A DNA stretch of 64,000 nt from Viridibacillus soli. GTDB taxonomy: Bacteria > Bacillota > Bacilli > Bacillales_A > Planococcaceae. The DNA lies in assembly GCF_016612995.1 (NCBI RefSeq), contig NZ_JAEOAH010000007.1, positions 1 through 64,000 of the forward strand, given 5' to 3'. The notes beneath the pieces are model-generated. The model made no database searches, was not told where the DNA came from, and was given only the letters and a program-made list of their open reading frames with translations. The position numbers were made by a program, and so were the translations under genes. The stretch's first letter is position 1; the number at the start of each line of letters is the position of its first letter. Positions 18,705-27,122 of this stretch are shown piece by piece.

Positions 18705-19526
18705 ATGGTTAATAATAAATACATATATTTGGATAATACTTCAACAAGTTATCCAAAACCTAATAACCTTAATAAAGTATTTGAAATACTAAGTACAACT
18801 CCTGATACTTATAATAGGAGACTACAGTAGCACCTATAATTTAAGTAATGTGATTGAATCTACAAGACAACGCTTAAAAAAATTAATAAATTGTCCTATA
18901 GATCATAAGTTAATATTCACATTAAATTCCACACAAGCAATTAATATGGGATTACGAGGTATCTTAAGAAATGGAGATCATGTGATTACTACCAACTTTG
19001 AACATGCAGCTGTTTCTAGAACTATAACTGCCTTAAAAAAAGATAGAAATATAGAATTCTCAGTTATAGATATAGATGGGATGACATCTTGCGAAGAGTT
19101 TTAAAAAAACTAACACATTTAATAAGACCAAATACAACGATGGTAATCATTAATCATGGTTCAAATGTTACTGGAGAGCTTATATATAAGCAAGGATATG
19201 GTGGAATAGCCCATAAATACAAACTATTTATGTTTGTAGATTCTTCTCAAGCCATTGGTAATGTAGAAATTAGTGTTGAAACAGATAATATTGATATCAT
19301 GGCATTTTCTTGTCATAAAAGCCTTCTAGGATTCACAGGAGTAGGAGCACTTTATTTTAATAATGATATTAAAATTAATCAGATAATAACGGGTGGAACA
19401 GGAATTAGAAGCGAAAGTGATGAAATAGATCTTTTAGAAGAATCTGATTATGAAACTGGAACTATTAATATGCCTGGACTATTATCACTAAATTATTCGC
19501 TTGAATTTATTGAAAATAACCAGTAA
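18705..19526 (+). pseudogene. Broken class V aminotransferase (cysteine desulfurase-like)
   Basis: The reading begins with ATG 18705 after AAGGGG and encodes YIYLDNTSTSYPKP, the typical start of cysteine desulfurase-like PLP enzymes. The frame shifts near 18820 and again in an A-run near 19100. Joined frames give NVIESTRQRL, GDHVITTNFEHAAV, VIINHGSNVTGELI, VDSSQAIGNVEI and the PLP lysine context AFSCHKSLLGFTGVG. The product stops at ...LEFIENNQ (19526), over 100 residues short of the usual 380 aa. Two frameshifts plus the missing C-terminus make a functional enzyme unlikely. Confidence 0.8.
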
Positions 19527-19527
19527 A

Positions 19528-19780
19528 TGAAAATGAAAAAATAGAATTAAGACTAGTTTCAAGGGAAAAACTCGTTGCTGGAAATACATATTTTTTCCCA
19601 GCAGGAGTGTTTCATCGTATTATCCCAAGTAATGAAAAAACAATTTCATTACTTGTAAGAGGGGAAGCCATTTTACCGTATACACGAATTCTTGATTCTA
19701 ACACAATGAAAATAAGAAAAAAATCAGGCTCAGTTGATACATTTCTAAATAACATTAAATCTCTTATAGAAGAGCTGTAA
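19528..19780 (+). pseudogene. C-terminal remnant of a cupin-like gene
   Basis: A frame without a start codon abuts the aminotransferase remnant and ends at TAA 19778-19780. It reads AGNTYFFPAGVFHRIIPSN, then EKTISLLVRGEAILPYTRIL, a pattern seen in the second half of cupin-fold or cysteine-dioxygenase-like proteins. The break with the aminotransferase fragment looks like a deletion that removed the end of one gene and the start of the other. The family call is tentative. Confidence 0.45.
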
Positions 19781-19793
19781 GGAGTTAAACAAT

Positions 19794-20747
19794 ATGTTTA
19801 AACATAATTTTGCAGATAGGCTTAATAAAGCAGTTGCACAAAAAAAGTCCCATTCGGTCATAGGGCTAGATCCTGTTATTTCACGTATTCCAAATTTTAT
19901 AAGGGAAGAAGCTAAAAAAAACTATGGTGAAAATCCAAAGGGAGCTGGGTTTGCTTTTACTCAGTTTAATAAATTAGTTATTGATGCAATAAAAGATCAT
20001 GTAGCAGTTATAAAGCCTCAACTAGCGTATTATGAAGTCTTTGGTGAACATGGAATTCATGCTTTTTGGGAAACTGTGAATTATGCTCAACAAATGGGGT
20101 TACTTGTAATTGCTGATGCTAAACGGGGAGATATAGATTCTACTGCAACAGCATATGCAAATGCATTTTTCGGAAGTGAGTGTGAACAATGGAATGAAAA
20201 CGAAAATGCAGTAGATTCACTTACGATTAATCCCTATTTAGGTAGAGATAGCCTCGAACCGTTTTTTGATGCTTCTAAAAAGAGAAATTCTGGATTATTT
20301 GTTTTAGTTAAAACAAGTAATCCGTACTCTGGGGATTTTCAAAATCAAAAGTTAACAGAGGGAATAACTTTAGCTGAGAAAGTAGGAGTTTTAATAAATA
20401 AATTTTCTAGTGAACACTTAGGGGAATCAGGTTATTCTTCAATTGGAGCTGTTGTAGGAGCAACCTATCCTGAAGACATGAAAATATATAGAAAATTAAT
20501 GCCTAAATCTATATTTTTAGTACCAGGATATGGAGCACAAGGGGCAACTGGAAAAGATATTGTAAATGCTTTTAATGAAGATGGATATGGGGCTTTGATT
20601 AGTGCCTCTCGCAGTATTATATATTCTTTTGAGTTAGTAAATGCTCAAGATCATACGTCTGTAAAAAATGCTATTACACAAGCAACTATTGAAATGAATA
20701 ATGATATTAATTTAGCTTTGAAAAACGAAAACAAATTTATTTGGTAG
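19794..20747 (+). CDS. pyrF: Orotidine 5'-phosphate decarboxylase, type II
   Basis: This enzyme forms UMP from OMP. The 317-aa product is typical of the longer type II family rather than the 230-240 aa type usual in Bacillus pyr operons. The catalytic signature IADAKRGDI is present (D108, K110, D113), as are GLDPV at the N-terminus and VIKPQ (K74). AAGGAGT lies 9 nt before the ATG. It is not in a pyrimidine operon: it follows the aminotransferase and cupin remnants by 13 nt and is followed by degraded DNA. It may be a surviving gene of a decayed biosynthetic cluster or a horizontally acquired copy. No inactivating change is visible. Confidence 0.88.
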   Translation: MFKHNFADRLNKAVAQKKSHSVIGLDPVISRIPNFIREEAKKNYGENPKGAGFAFTQFNKLVIDAIKDHVAVIKPQLAYYEVFGEHGIHAFWETVNYAQQMGLLVIADAKRGDIDSTATAYANAFFGSECEQWNENENAVDSLTINPYLGRDSLEPFFDASKKRNSGLFVLVKTSNPYSGDFQNQKLTEGITLAEKVGVLINKFSSEHLGESGYSSIGAVVGATYPEDMKIYRKLMPKSIFLVPGYGAQGATGKDIVNAFNEDGYGALISASRSIIYSFELVNAQDHTSVKNAITQATIEMNNDINLALKNENKFIW

Positions 20748-20988
20748 ACTTTTCTGATCAATAATTTAGAAACAGGAGTGTCAATGTTTTTTACATAAAT
20801 AACAACCCAACCTTTTCGAGTAAATCATCACATTTTTGTTTTTTTTACTTTTCTGGAAAGGTTAATCCTTTCAAATTTTTTGCAAGTGCTAAATAACTGA
20901 GAAAAATAGCATGGGATTTTTTTGAATCACTTAAAATAGTAGCTCACAGCAGACTTAATTATTTGAAGAGCCTTTGTTTTGTTTATAA

Positions 20989-21031
20989 AGGTATACTTTT
21001 AGGACGCTCTTAAAAGTATGCCTTTTTTATG
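20989..21031 (+). terminator. Probable terminator downstream of pyrF
   Basis: AGGTATACTTT pairs with AAAAGTATGCC around an internal loop and is followed by TTTTTTA. Between 20748 and 20988 no gene is seen. From 21032 to 21594 there are only short frames. The minus strand at about 21370-21590 reads like a decayed gene with stops (IEKRLQEMLANDLLFQ, SEPYLDELIEKTLLHRAG) of unknown family. Confidence 0.6.
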
Positions 21032-21594
21032 TTTGTAAACCATGGTAAAAATGTTTATAAGCGTTTATAATAATTCGCGTATCTTTATTAAACGAAAATT
21101 AGGGATGAGAAGCGTGATTCATAGTGACGATTTCATTTACATCACTCGATTGCTTGGGATGTAATTATGATGAAATCATTCGGGAATCGATGGACATTAC
21201 ACGTGTGGTCAATGCTGATAATATTTTCACACGATACTTATCCTTTAGCAGCAGGGTCATCAGAAGTTTTAAAATAGGTTTGAAATCCAAACGAATGACA
21301 GTCGGTGTCGTTGGCGTGTCATCAGCCTCATCAATTCATACGATACGAATGGTTTAATGTAATAACTCAACTGTACATGGGTGACATTAAACCAGCTCGA
21401 TGGAGTAGTGTTTTTTCAATCAACTCGTCTAAATAAGGCTCTGATAAAAAATGCTACTCAGCTGATGTTTCCTGAATTACTTGAAACAATAGATCATTCG
21501 CGAGCATCTCTTGTAGACGCTTCTCTATTGAACTCGTCTGTTCGATACGCTAGCCTCTCCTGTTCTTCGCAAAAATTTTCAATTCTTTTCTCCC

Positions 21595-21795
21595 CTATGG
21601 CAGAATTAACCCGTTATGGCGCTCATTTGTCCCTCGCTCACAGGACGTATAGGGGTGGGTAAAGTAGATGTCCGTATCTTCTTTTTTTAGTGTAGAGTCC
21701 AGGTCCGCAAATCCAGATCCGTTGTCGGTAGTAATTGTTTTGAACACTTTTGAAAAGTTTGAACCACATGTAGCTTTGAAATAAAGCCACGATGT
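21595..21795 (-). mobile_element. IS30-family transposase fragment
   Basis: The minus strand encodes FSKVFKTITTDNGSGFADL, then DIYFTHPYTSCERGTNERHN and GLI. These are the second Asp and the Glu blocks of the IS30 DDE transposase. Neither the N-terminal half nor the terminal repeats are present. The fragment ends abruptly at 21595, and at about 21800 it borders a truncated surface-protein gene on the other strand. It is non-functional. Confidence 0.8.
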
Positions 21796-21805
21796 TTGTA
21801 AAAAA

Positions 21806-22299
21806 AATACGATGTTTAAAATTTTAGTGATGGCTTCTTTAACAATCAAATTTGAAAGTAACAGTGACGGTGCTAGAAAAACGCTAGCAATTGCAACAAC
21901 ATCAGCACCAGGCAATAACACTACAGATGGTGTATTCATCCATGAAAACAATGTTACGTTAAAAAACATCACAGTAACAAGAACGCATGAAGACAACCTA
22001 ATCGAAATTTATGGTGATTACGTAACACTTGAAGACGTAACAGTATCAGGTGGTAGAAAAGCTGGAGTTTACGTTAATAACAACGGTACAGCAATAATTA
22101 CGGTCTACTTCAAAGGAATTCACACAAGTGGTCGCACAAAAAAGAAGGATCTAAAGTTATCGCAAAATTCTCTGGAGAAAACACATTCGGTGAAAATGTA
22201 ATGGTTTATACAATTGATAGTAAGAAATACAAAGGTGAGTATGAAGTGCTTGGATTAAAAGGATATCAAGAAACAAATGATGAAAACCAAGTTAAATGA
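21806..22299 (+). pseudogene. Truncated surface protein with beta-helix-like repeats
   Basis: The frame reads DGVFIHENNVTLKNITVT, EDNLIEIYGDYVTLEDVTVS and GVYVNNNGTA, repeats typical of right-handed beta-helix (pectate-lyase-like) surface proteins. It lacks a signal peptide and 5' end. Near 22130-22150 the frame shifts and continues as KVIAKFSGENTFGENVMVYT ... NDENQVK to TGA at 22297-22299. The IS30 remnant marks the truncation point. A terminator follows. Confidence 0.6.
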
Positions 22300-22340
22300 G
22301 TAAAAGAATAAAGCTTAATAACTAACGACCACAATTTGTC

Positions 22341-22366
22341 CCCTAATCTAAAGATTAGGGGATTTT
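22341..22366 (+). terminator. Terminator of the truncated surface gene
   Basis: CCCCTAATCT pairs with AGATTAGGGG and is followed by ATTTTTG. Confidence 0.85.
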
Positions 22367-22512
22367 TGCTATCACCATAACCGCAGTTATGAAGCATGTC
22401 GAAGAGTAACAACTGAAAGAACCCATTCATACTATACAACTAAAGACATAGTTGAATGTTTTGATACATCCATTTATTGAACAATCAGCTAGTAACATTT
22501 AGGAGCGTGAGT

Positions 22513-23946
22513 ATGGCAGCTATTACTGGGAAACAATATATTGATCGAATTAATCGGTTGAAAACGAATGTATGGATAGATGGAAAACCTGTGACAGGCA
22601 ATATCTCCGAGCACCCTGCATTTAAAGGGATTATGCAAAGCCAAGCAGCTTTATATGATATACAACATGATGCGTCATTAAAAGGTGTTATGACTTATCC
22701 ATCACCAACGACGGGAGATCAAGTTGGTCTTTCTTTTTTACAACCAAAAACAAAAGAGGATTTAGCTAAAAGACGGGCAATGGTACAACAATGGGCTAAA
22801 TCAAGCAATGGTCTAATGGGAAGAAGTCCAGACTATATGAATACAACATTAGCGGCCTTTGCGTCAGCCGCAAAATTTTTAGAAGGGAAAGAGAACTGTT
22901 TTCCTGAGCACTTACTTGCGTTTTATGAATACGCACGTGAAAATGATATATCAATGACACATACATTTATCGATCCACAAGTAAATCGGGCACAATTTTA
23001 TTTTGAAAATACAGATGAGCCTATTGCTGCCAAAGTAATAGATAAAAACGAAGAGGGAATAATCATAAAGGGTGCACGACTGCTGGCAACACAAGGTGGC
23101 ATAACAGATGAGCTATTGGTTCTATCAGCTGCAGGGGTTATTGAGGAAGAAAAAGGATTTGCATTTTCCATACCTAGTAATAGCAAAGGGCTAAAATTTA
23201 TATGCAGAGAATCTTTTGTTGGTGGAGATTCTACATTTAACTATCCATTAAGTTCTCGGTATGATGAAATGGATACAATTGTTGTATTCGACAATGTATT
23301 AGTGCCATGGGAACGCGTATTTTATTATGCTAACTTAGGCGTATCGAATAATTTTATGATGGCTAGCGCGTTTCAACCATTTGCATTACATCAAGTTATT
23401 TCTAGACAGATTGTAAAAACAGAATTTATTTTGGGATTAGTTCAATCTATTATAGATACGATTAATATCTCGGAATACCAACATGTTCAAGAAAAGGCTT
23501 CTGAAATTATTATAGCTTTGGAAACGATGAAAGCATTGGTGCTTAAATCAGAAATAGAGGCGGAAAAGGATGCTTGGGGATTTATGCGACCAGATCGTAC
23601 TACACTGCAAATCGCCATTAACTTTTTCCCACGTGTATATCCAAGGTTTACTGAAATCATCCAGCTTTTAGGTGCTAGTGGATTAATGTCTATCCCAACG
23701 GAAAATACATTTCAATCAGCAGTTCGACCAGATTTAGATCAGTATCTGCAGTCTAAGGCTGCCAATGCTGAGGATCGTGTGAAAATTTTCCGTCTGGCGT
23801 GGGATTTAACGATGAGCTCTTTCGGTACACGCCAAACGTTATATGAGCGCTTTTTCTTTGGTGATCCTATTAGGCTTTCTAGTCAGCTGTATAATTCATA
23901 TGATAAAAGTCCATACGTGCGTCGTGTGATGGATATACTGGAGTAA
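22513..23946 (+). CDS. HpaB-family flavin-dependent aromatic hydroxylase (oxygenase component)
   Basis: The start is ATG 22513, with TTAGGAG 8 nt upstream, giving 477 aa, close to 4-hydroxyphenylacetate 3-monooxygenase (HpaB/PvcC) enzymes. Family features are MAAITGKQYIDRINRL, the DISMTHTFIDPQVNR segment near the FAD/substrate site, GARLLATQGGITDELLV, and VPWERVFYYAN. It would use reduced flavin from a separate reductase to hydroxylate a phenolic compound. No reductase (HpaC) or degradation genes lie nearby, so the physiological substrate is unknown. It stands alone between terminators. Confidence 0.88.
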   Translation: MAAITGKQYIDRINRLKTNVWIDGKPVTGNISEHPAFKGIMQSQAALYDIQHDASLKGVMTYPSPTTGDQVGLSFLQPKTKEDLAKRRAMVQQWAKSSNGLMGRSPDYMNTTLAAFASAAKFLEGKENCFPEHLLAFYEYARENDISMTHTFIDPQVNRAQFYFENTDEPIAAKVIDKNEEGIIIKGARLLATQGGITDELLVLSAAGVIEEEKGFAFSIPSNSKGLKFICRESFVGGDSTFNYPLSSRYDEMDTIVVFDNVLVPWERVFYYANLGVSNNFMMASAFQPFALHQVISRQIVKTEFILGLVQSIIDTINISEYQHVQEKASEIIIALETMKALVLKSEIEAEKDAWGFMRPDRTTLQIAINFFPRVYPRFTEIIQLLGASGLMSIPTENTFQSAVRPDLDQYLQSKAANAEDRVKIFRLAWDLTMSSFGTRQTLYERFFFGDPIRLSSQLYNSYDKSPYVRRVMDILE

Positions 23947-24011
23947 TTTAATGCATGCCAGTTAGCTAAAAAAGTAAATTTAATAGTAGTTTTAACAATC
24001 AATACCAAAAA

Positions 24012-24038
24012 TCTTCTTATCATAAGATAAGGGGATTT
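24012..24038 (+). terminator. Terminator of the HpaB-like gene
   Basis: CTTATC and GATAAG arms lie around ATAA, followed by GGGGATTTTTT. The block TTTTAACAATCAATACCAAA precedes it and resembles the other pre-terminator blocks. Confidence 0.65.
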
Positions 24039-24115
24039 TTTGCGTAATAATTTATCGTATTTAGAGGATACTCATATAAATCGATTTATTATAACGCAAA
24101 AAGAGGAGTGTTTTT

Positions 24116-24961
24116 ATGAATCAATATCTGTTCAAAGACAAAAGAGTGATGTACCTGTACATAACTTTGTTTATCATTATGGCTCTAATTGGTTGCTCCT
24201 CCCATCAAACAAAAATTGCTGCAAGCAGCAACGTAAGCTTTTTAGATATGGTGATTTTTAAAATAGGAAAAGCGGATAGTATGCTTTTAATGGCTGGCGG
24301 TAAAACTGTGCTTATTGATAGCGGGGAAGATAAGGATGGGGACAAGGTTGTGAAGTATTTAGAAGAAAATAACATCGATAAAATTGACTATATGATTTTA
24401 ACGCACTTTGATAAGGATCATGTAGGAGGAGTCGATGTAATTATTAATAGCGTGGATGTTGGGCAAATTATTACGCCTAATTATAAGCGGAGTAGTAAAC
24501 AGTATAGGGAGTATAAGAATGCAATTACAGCAAATCATAAAACACCCAAAGCCTTGATCAATACTTATACCTTTAGTGCTGGTACCGCTGAATTCACAGT
24601 CTACCCACCTCAAAAAAATAAATACAAAGAGGAAAATGATTACTCTCTTGTGGTTAGTGTAAAGCACGGAAACAACAGTTTATTGTTAACTGCAGACGCA
24701 GTAGAAGAGCGACTTGATGAGTTAATGGGACACAGCGATATAGAGCATACTTTCTTAAAAGTTCCTCATCATGGTAAATTTGAAGCGAATACCTTGGAGT
24801 TTTTTAGTATGGTGAAACCGCAATTTGCTGTTATCACTAGTGCAAGGAAACGAAATAAAACGGTTAAAGCGTTGGAGAAATTAGGTACGAAAGTCTTTGT
24901 GACAAGAAACGGCAACGTCTATGTGAAAAGTGATGGATATTCAATGAGTATGCAACAATAA
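24116..24961 (+). CDS. MBL-fold (ComEC C-terminal-like) hydrolase lipoprotein
   Basis: The 281-aa product starts with AAGAGGAGTG 4 nt before the ATG. A membrane segment ends in the lipobox ALIGC (Cys27), so it is predicted to be anchored outside the membrane. The metal-binding motif is THFDKDHVGG (H97, D99, D101, H102). Further conserved blocks are LLTADAVEERLDEL and LKVPHHG (third metal site). This pattern matches free-standing homologues of the ComEC/Rec2 metallo-hydrolase domain. A role in DNA or nucleotide hydrolysis at the surface is inferred. No competence genes are adjacent. Confidence 0.85.
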   Translation: MNQYLFKDKRVMYLYITLFIIMALIGCSSHQTKIAASSNVSFLDMVIFKIGKADSMLLMAGGKTVLIDSGEDKDGDKVVKYLEENNIDKIDYMILTHFDKDHVGGVDVIINSVDVGQIITPNYKRSSKQYREYKNAITANHKTPKALINTYTFSAGTAEFTVYPPQKNKYKEENDYSLVVSVKHGNNSLLLTADAVEERLDELMGHSDIEHTFLKVPHHGKFEANTLEFFSMVKPQFAVITSARKRNKTVKALEKLGTKVFVTRNGNVYVKSDGYSMSMQQ

Positions 24962-25083
24962 CAAATGCTTAACAAACCATTCGATTCACCGTATGTTTTA
25001 TGCTCATTGAAATGAACTAGGTGAAAGTAGTGTTTTGTTGTTGGGAAATGTCAAAAAACAGCATCTACATGTTCTGGAGTCGT

Positions 25084-25336
25084 TATGAATGATATTACAA
25101 TTAATGATGAGCCAGTCGTTGCATTTGGCGATAAAAAGCAATTTGGGTTCTGGACAATGTAATTTACTAAATTTAAATACGTCAATTGAAGGGTGAGTAT
25201 GGCAATGGATTTTCTGTTGTAGCAAGTGAGAATAGAAAACTCGCCCTCAATTGAACAAAAAAATGTCACTAAAATGGATGGCATCATGGAACAGATTAAT
25301 GATCCAATCAAACAACTGGACCGATTATTTCAATGA
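25084..25336 (+). pseudogene. Remnant of a methyl-accepting chemotaxis signalling domain
   Basis: Across two frames the plus strand reads CNLLNLNTSIEG, then GEYGNGFSVVASENRKLA, the degenerate hairpin tip of chemoreceptors (normally [28 protein letters not shown]). Frameshifts and stops interrupt it, and the next stretch (MDGIMEQINDPIKQLDRLFQ) is in a third frame. No complete receptor remains. The rest of 24962-25567 shows only the terminator at 25424. Confidence 0.65.
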
Positions 25337-25423
25337 CAATGCAGAAATTAAGTCGTAACGCTAGCTAAAAAGGCAGAAAATCTAACGAAAATATAGAGGA
25401 TTTAGATTAGCGCCAGTTACTAG

Positions 25424-25457
25424 AGTGCTTCCCAATCTCTCCGGAGGTTGGGTTTTT
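25424..25457 (+). terminator. Terminator after the chemoreceptor remnant
   Basis: CCCAATCTC, then CGGA, then GAGGTTGGG, followed by TTTTTTCTTTC. A nearly identical loop (CTCTCCGGAG) occurs at 38936. Confidence 0.85.
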
Positions 25458-25567
25458 TCTTTCTTCAATACGTACCACACATCAAAAAAAGATATCACTT
25501 TCCCCGTTTGAATATATGCATCATAGGAAAGAATAAACACAATAATCCTTTTGGGAGGAGATATTAA

Positions 25568-26263
25568 ATGACTAAAAGACCTTGGATCATGACGCAAGAA
25601 TGGCATGATGTATTCTTTCTGCATTGGTCGGTTTCTGCGGAAGACATACGGAAACATATCCCTTCAGAATTAGAACTAGATCTCTTTAACAATAGGGCAT
25701 GGATCAGTTTAGTGTTTTTTCAAGTAAAGAGGAATAGACCAAGGTTTATGCCACCATTACTGGGCTCTGGTTCTTTTTTAGAACTAAATGTTCGAACGTA
25801 TGTCACTCATAAAGGCAAGGCAGGTGTTCATTTCTTCAGTTTAGATGCTAATAATTCTTTAATAGTGAAATTAACAACATTTAGAAACTTTCTACCTTTC
25901 CGAAATGCGAATATTACTTCAAAAAAAAGTAATAATACATTTACTATTTATAGTAGAACTAAACAATTTACAACATTTCCAGAGACACTTATTGCTTCAT
26001 TTGAACCGATTTCTCGTCCAATTAAACATACTCAATTGGATCGGTGGTTGACGGAGCGTTATCATGTATGGGTCAAAACTCAGGGGCAGCTATTTCGAGT
26101 AGATAATTGCCATTCACCTTGGGTTTTGCAAAATGCAGTTTATACGATCCATCAAAATTCATTAGCTTCATTTTTAGAGTGCCATTATCAAGAAAATCAC
26201 CCAATCGTTCACTATTCCGAAGTGAAAAAAGCTCGCTTTTTTCCGCCTGTTAAGGAAAATTGA
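25568..26263 (+). CDS. yqjF: YqjF-family protein (DUF2071)
   Basis: The 231-aa product has TTGGGAGGAG 8 nt before the ATG. It starts KRPWIMTQEWHDVFFLHW and has conserved blocks IPSELELDLFNNRAWISLVFF, NVRTYVTHKGKAGVHFFSLD and YHVWVKTQGQLFRVDNCHSPW, all typical of the YqjF/DUF2071 family, whose biochemical role is unknown. There is no signal peptide. It is monocistronic. The region from 26264 to 26511 shows no further gene. Confidence 0.85.
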   Translation: MTKRPWIMTQEWHDVFFLHWSVSAEDIRKHIPSELELDLFNNRAWISLVFFQVKRNRPRFMPPLLGSGSFLELNVRTYVTHKGKAGVHFFSLDANNSLIVKLTTFRNFLPFRNANITSKKSNNTFTIYSRTKQFTTFPETLIASFEPISRPIKHTQLDRWLTERYHVWVKTQGQLFRVDNCHSPWVLQNAVYTIHQNSLASFLECHYQENHPIVHYSEVKKARFFPPVKEN

Positions 26264-26511
26264 CTATAACCGGAGTAATCACTCAAACAATAAAAACAAG
26301 AGCGAGATAAATAGTAGTACTCGATTCAAATATGAAGAAATTAACAGATGTTTATTTTGAAATGATGTTTAAATAGATAGTTGTTTAGCACTTCATATAT
26401 ATGGAAATGTAAACACCTAATTTTAGCTCTAGAACTTGTTCGTAGAACTCTCACAATTCATTAGCAGCTAAGGTTCTAATATACGTCTGAACCGTTTAAA
26501 CTAGGTAACAA

Positions 26512-26631
26512 CTATACTAGAGAACGACGCATCATTTCATTCATTAAAAGACTTATAAATTCAGGGCTTAGCTTAATAGCATTTGCAGTAACATAAGCCT
26601 TGATTAATAAATCATCTGATAGTTTACTCAT
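26512..26631 (-). CDS. sda: Sporulation histidine-kinase inhibitor Sda, copy 1
   Basis: A 39-aa product begins [20 protein letters not shown], with SPEFISLLMNEMMRRSLV completing it. It aligns along its length with Bacillus subtilis Sda ([20 protein letters not shown] ... IELIENEIKRRSL), the antiparallel helical hairpin that binds KinA/KinB and blocks sporulation when replication is disturbed. GGAGGTG lies 9 nt before the ATG on the minus strand. Upstream are five DnaA boxes and a Spo0A box, as expected for the replication checkpoint. A close paralogue lies at 42034-42159. Confidence 0.9.
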   Translation of the reverse strand: MSKLSDDLLIKAYVTANAIKLSPEFISLLMNEMMRRSLV

Positions 26632-26755
26632 ACGTGAATTCACCTCCAAGTTTTTAAATACAGTGTTCTAATACGAAGAACGAAAGAATATAGTAATAAG
26701 TTGCCAAGACACTTACTTAATTTATCAAATAGTTTTGTTCAAAACAACCCATGAA

Positions 26756-26854
26756 TTATCCACAGGAGTCGGTGGATAATTTGTGATTAACTCCTGTGGA
26801 TAGCAGGGGAATGCATATAGTACAAGGGTCGAAATGTGAATAACTTTATCCACA
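26756..26854. promoter_or_regulatory. DnaA-box cluster upstream of sda copy 1
   Basis: Five matches or near matches to TTATNCACA on both strands: 26756-26764 (TTATCCACA), 26771-26779 (GGTGGATAA), 26795-26803 (TGTGGATAG), 26835-26843 (TGTGAATAA, perfect) and 26846-26854 (TTATCCACA). In B. subtilis sda expression is controlled through DnaA boxes, so the location fits. Confidence 0.85.
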
Positions 26855-26873
26855 GACGATCAAGAAGCATAAA

Positions 26874-26884
26874 TTTGTCGAAAC
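26874..26884. promoter_or_regulatory. Spo0A box near sda copy 1
   Basis: TTTGTCGAAAC contains the 0A-box core TGTCGAA (26876-26882). A second related site, ATCGACAA, lies about 50 nt further upstream. Both are also present at the second sda locus. Confidence 0.6.
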
Positions 26885-27076
26885 ATTTTTTTGATTTGCA
26901 TGTACCCCATTGTTATTTCGGGTTGAATCGACAACGGAAAACAATCCGTACCAGTTCCTTAAAAATAAGACGAGGTTCTTTTTAGATAACATTTTTTAAT
27001 CGAATGCTAAACCTGTCTTAGATTACGATTGTTTTATTCAAATAAAAAGCAATATGAGGGAGCTATTTTTATATGA

Positions 27077-27113
27077 AAACGTCCGGTTCTTAAATAGAGA
27101 ACCGGACGTTTTT
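27077..27113 (-). terminator. Terminator of brnQ (bidirectional)
   Basis: AAAACGTCCGGTTCT and AGAACCGGACGTTTTT form a long perfect stem. Between 26885 and 27076 no gene is seen. Confidence 0.9.
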
Positions 27114-27122
27114 GCATCTCAA

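Noticed and set aside
21124-21662. Two short plus-strand frames in the decayed region
   Set aside because: Neither has a ribosome site or family features. The minus strand of the same DNA looks more like old coding sequence with stops.
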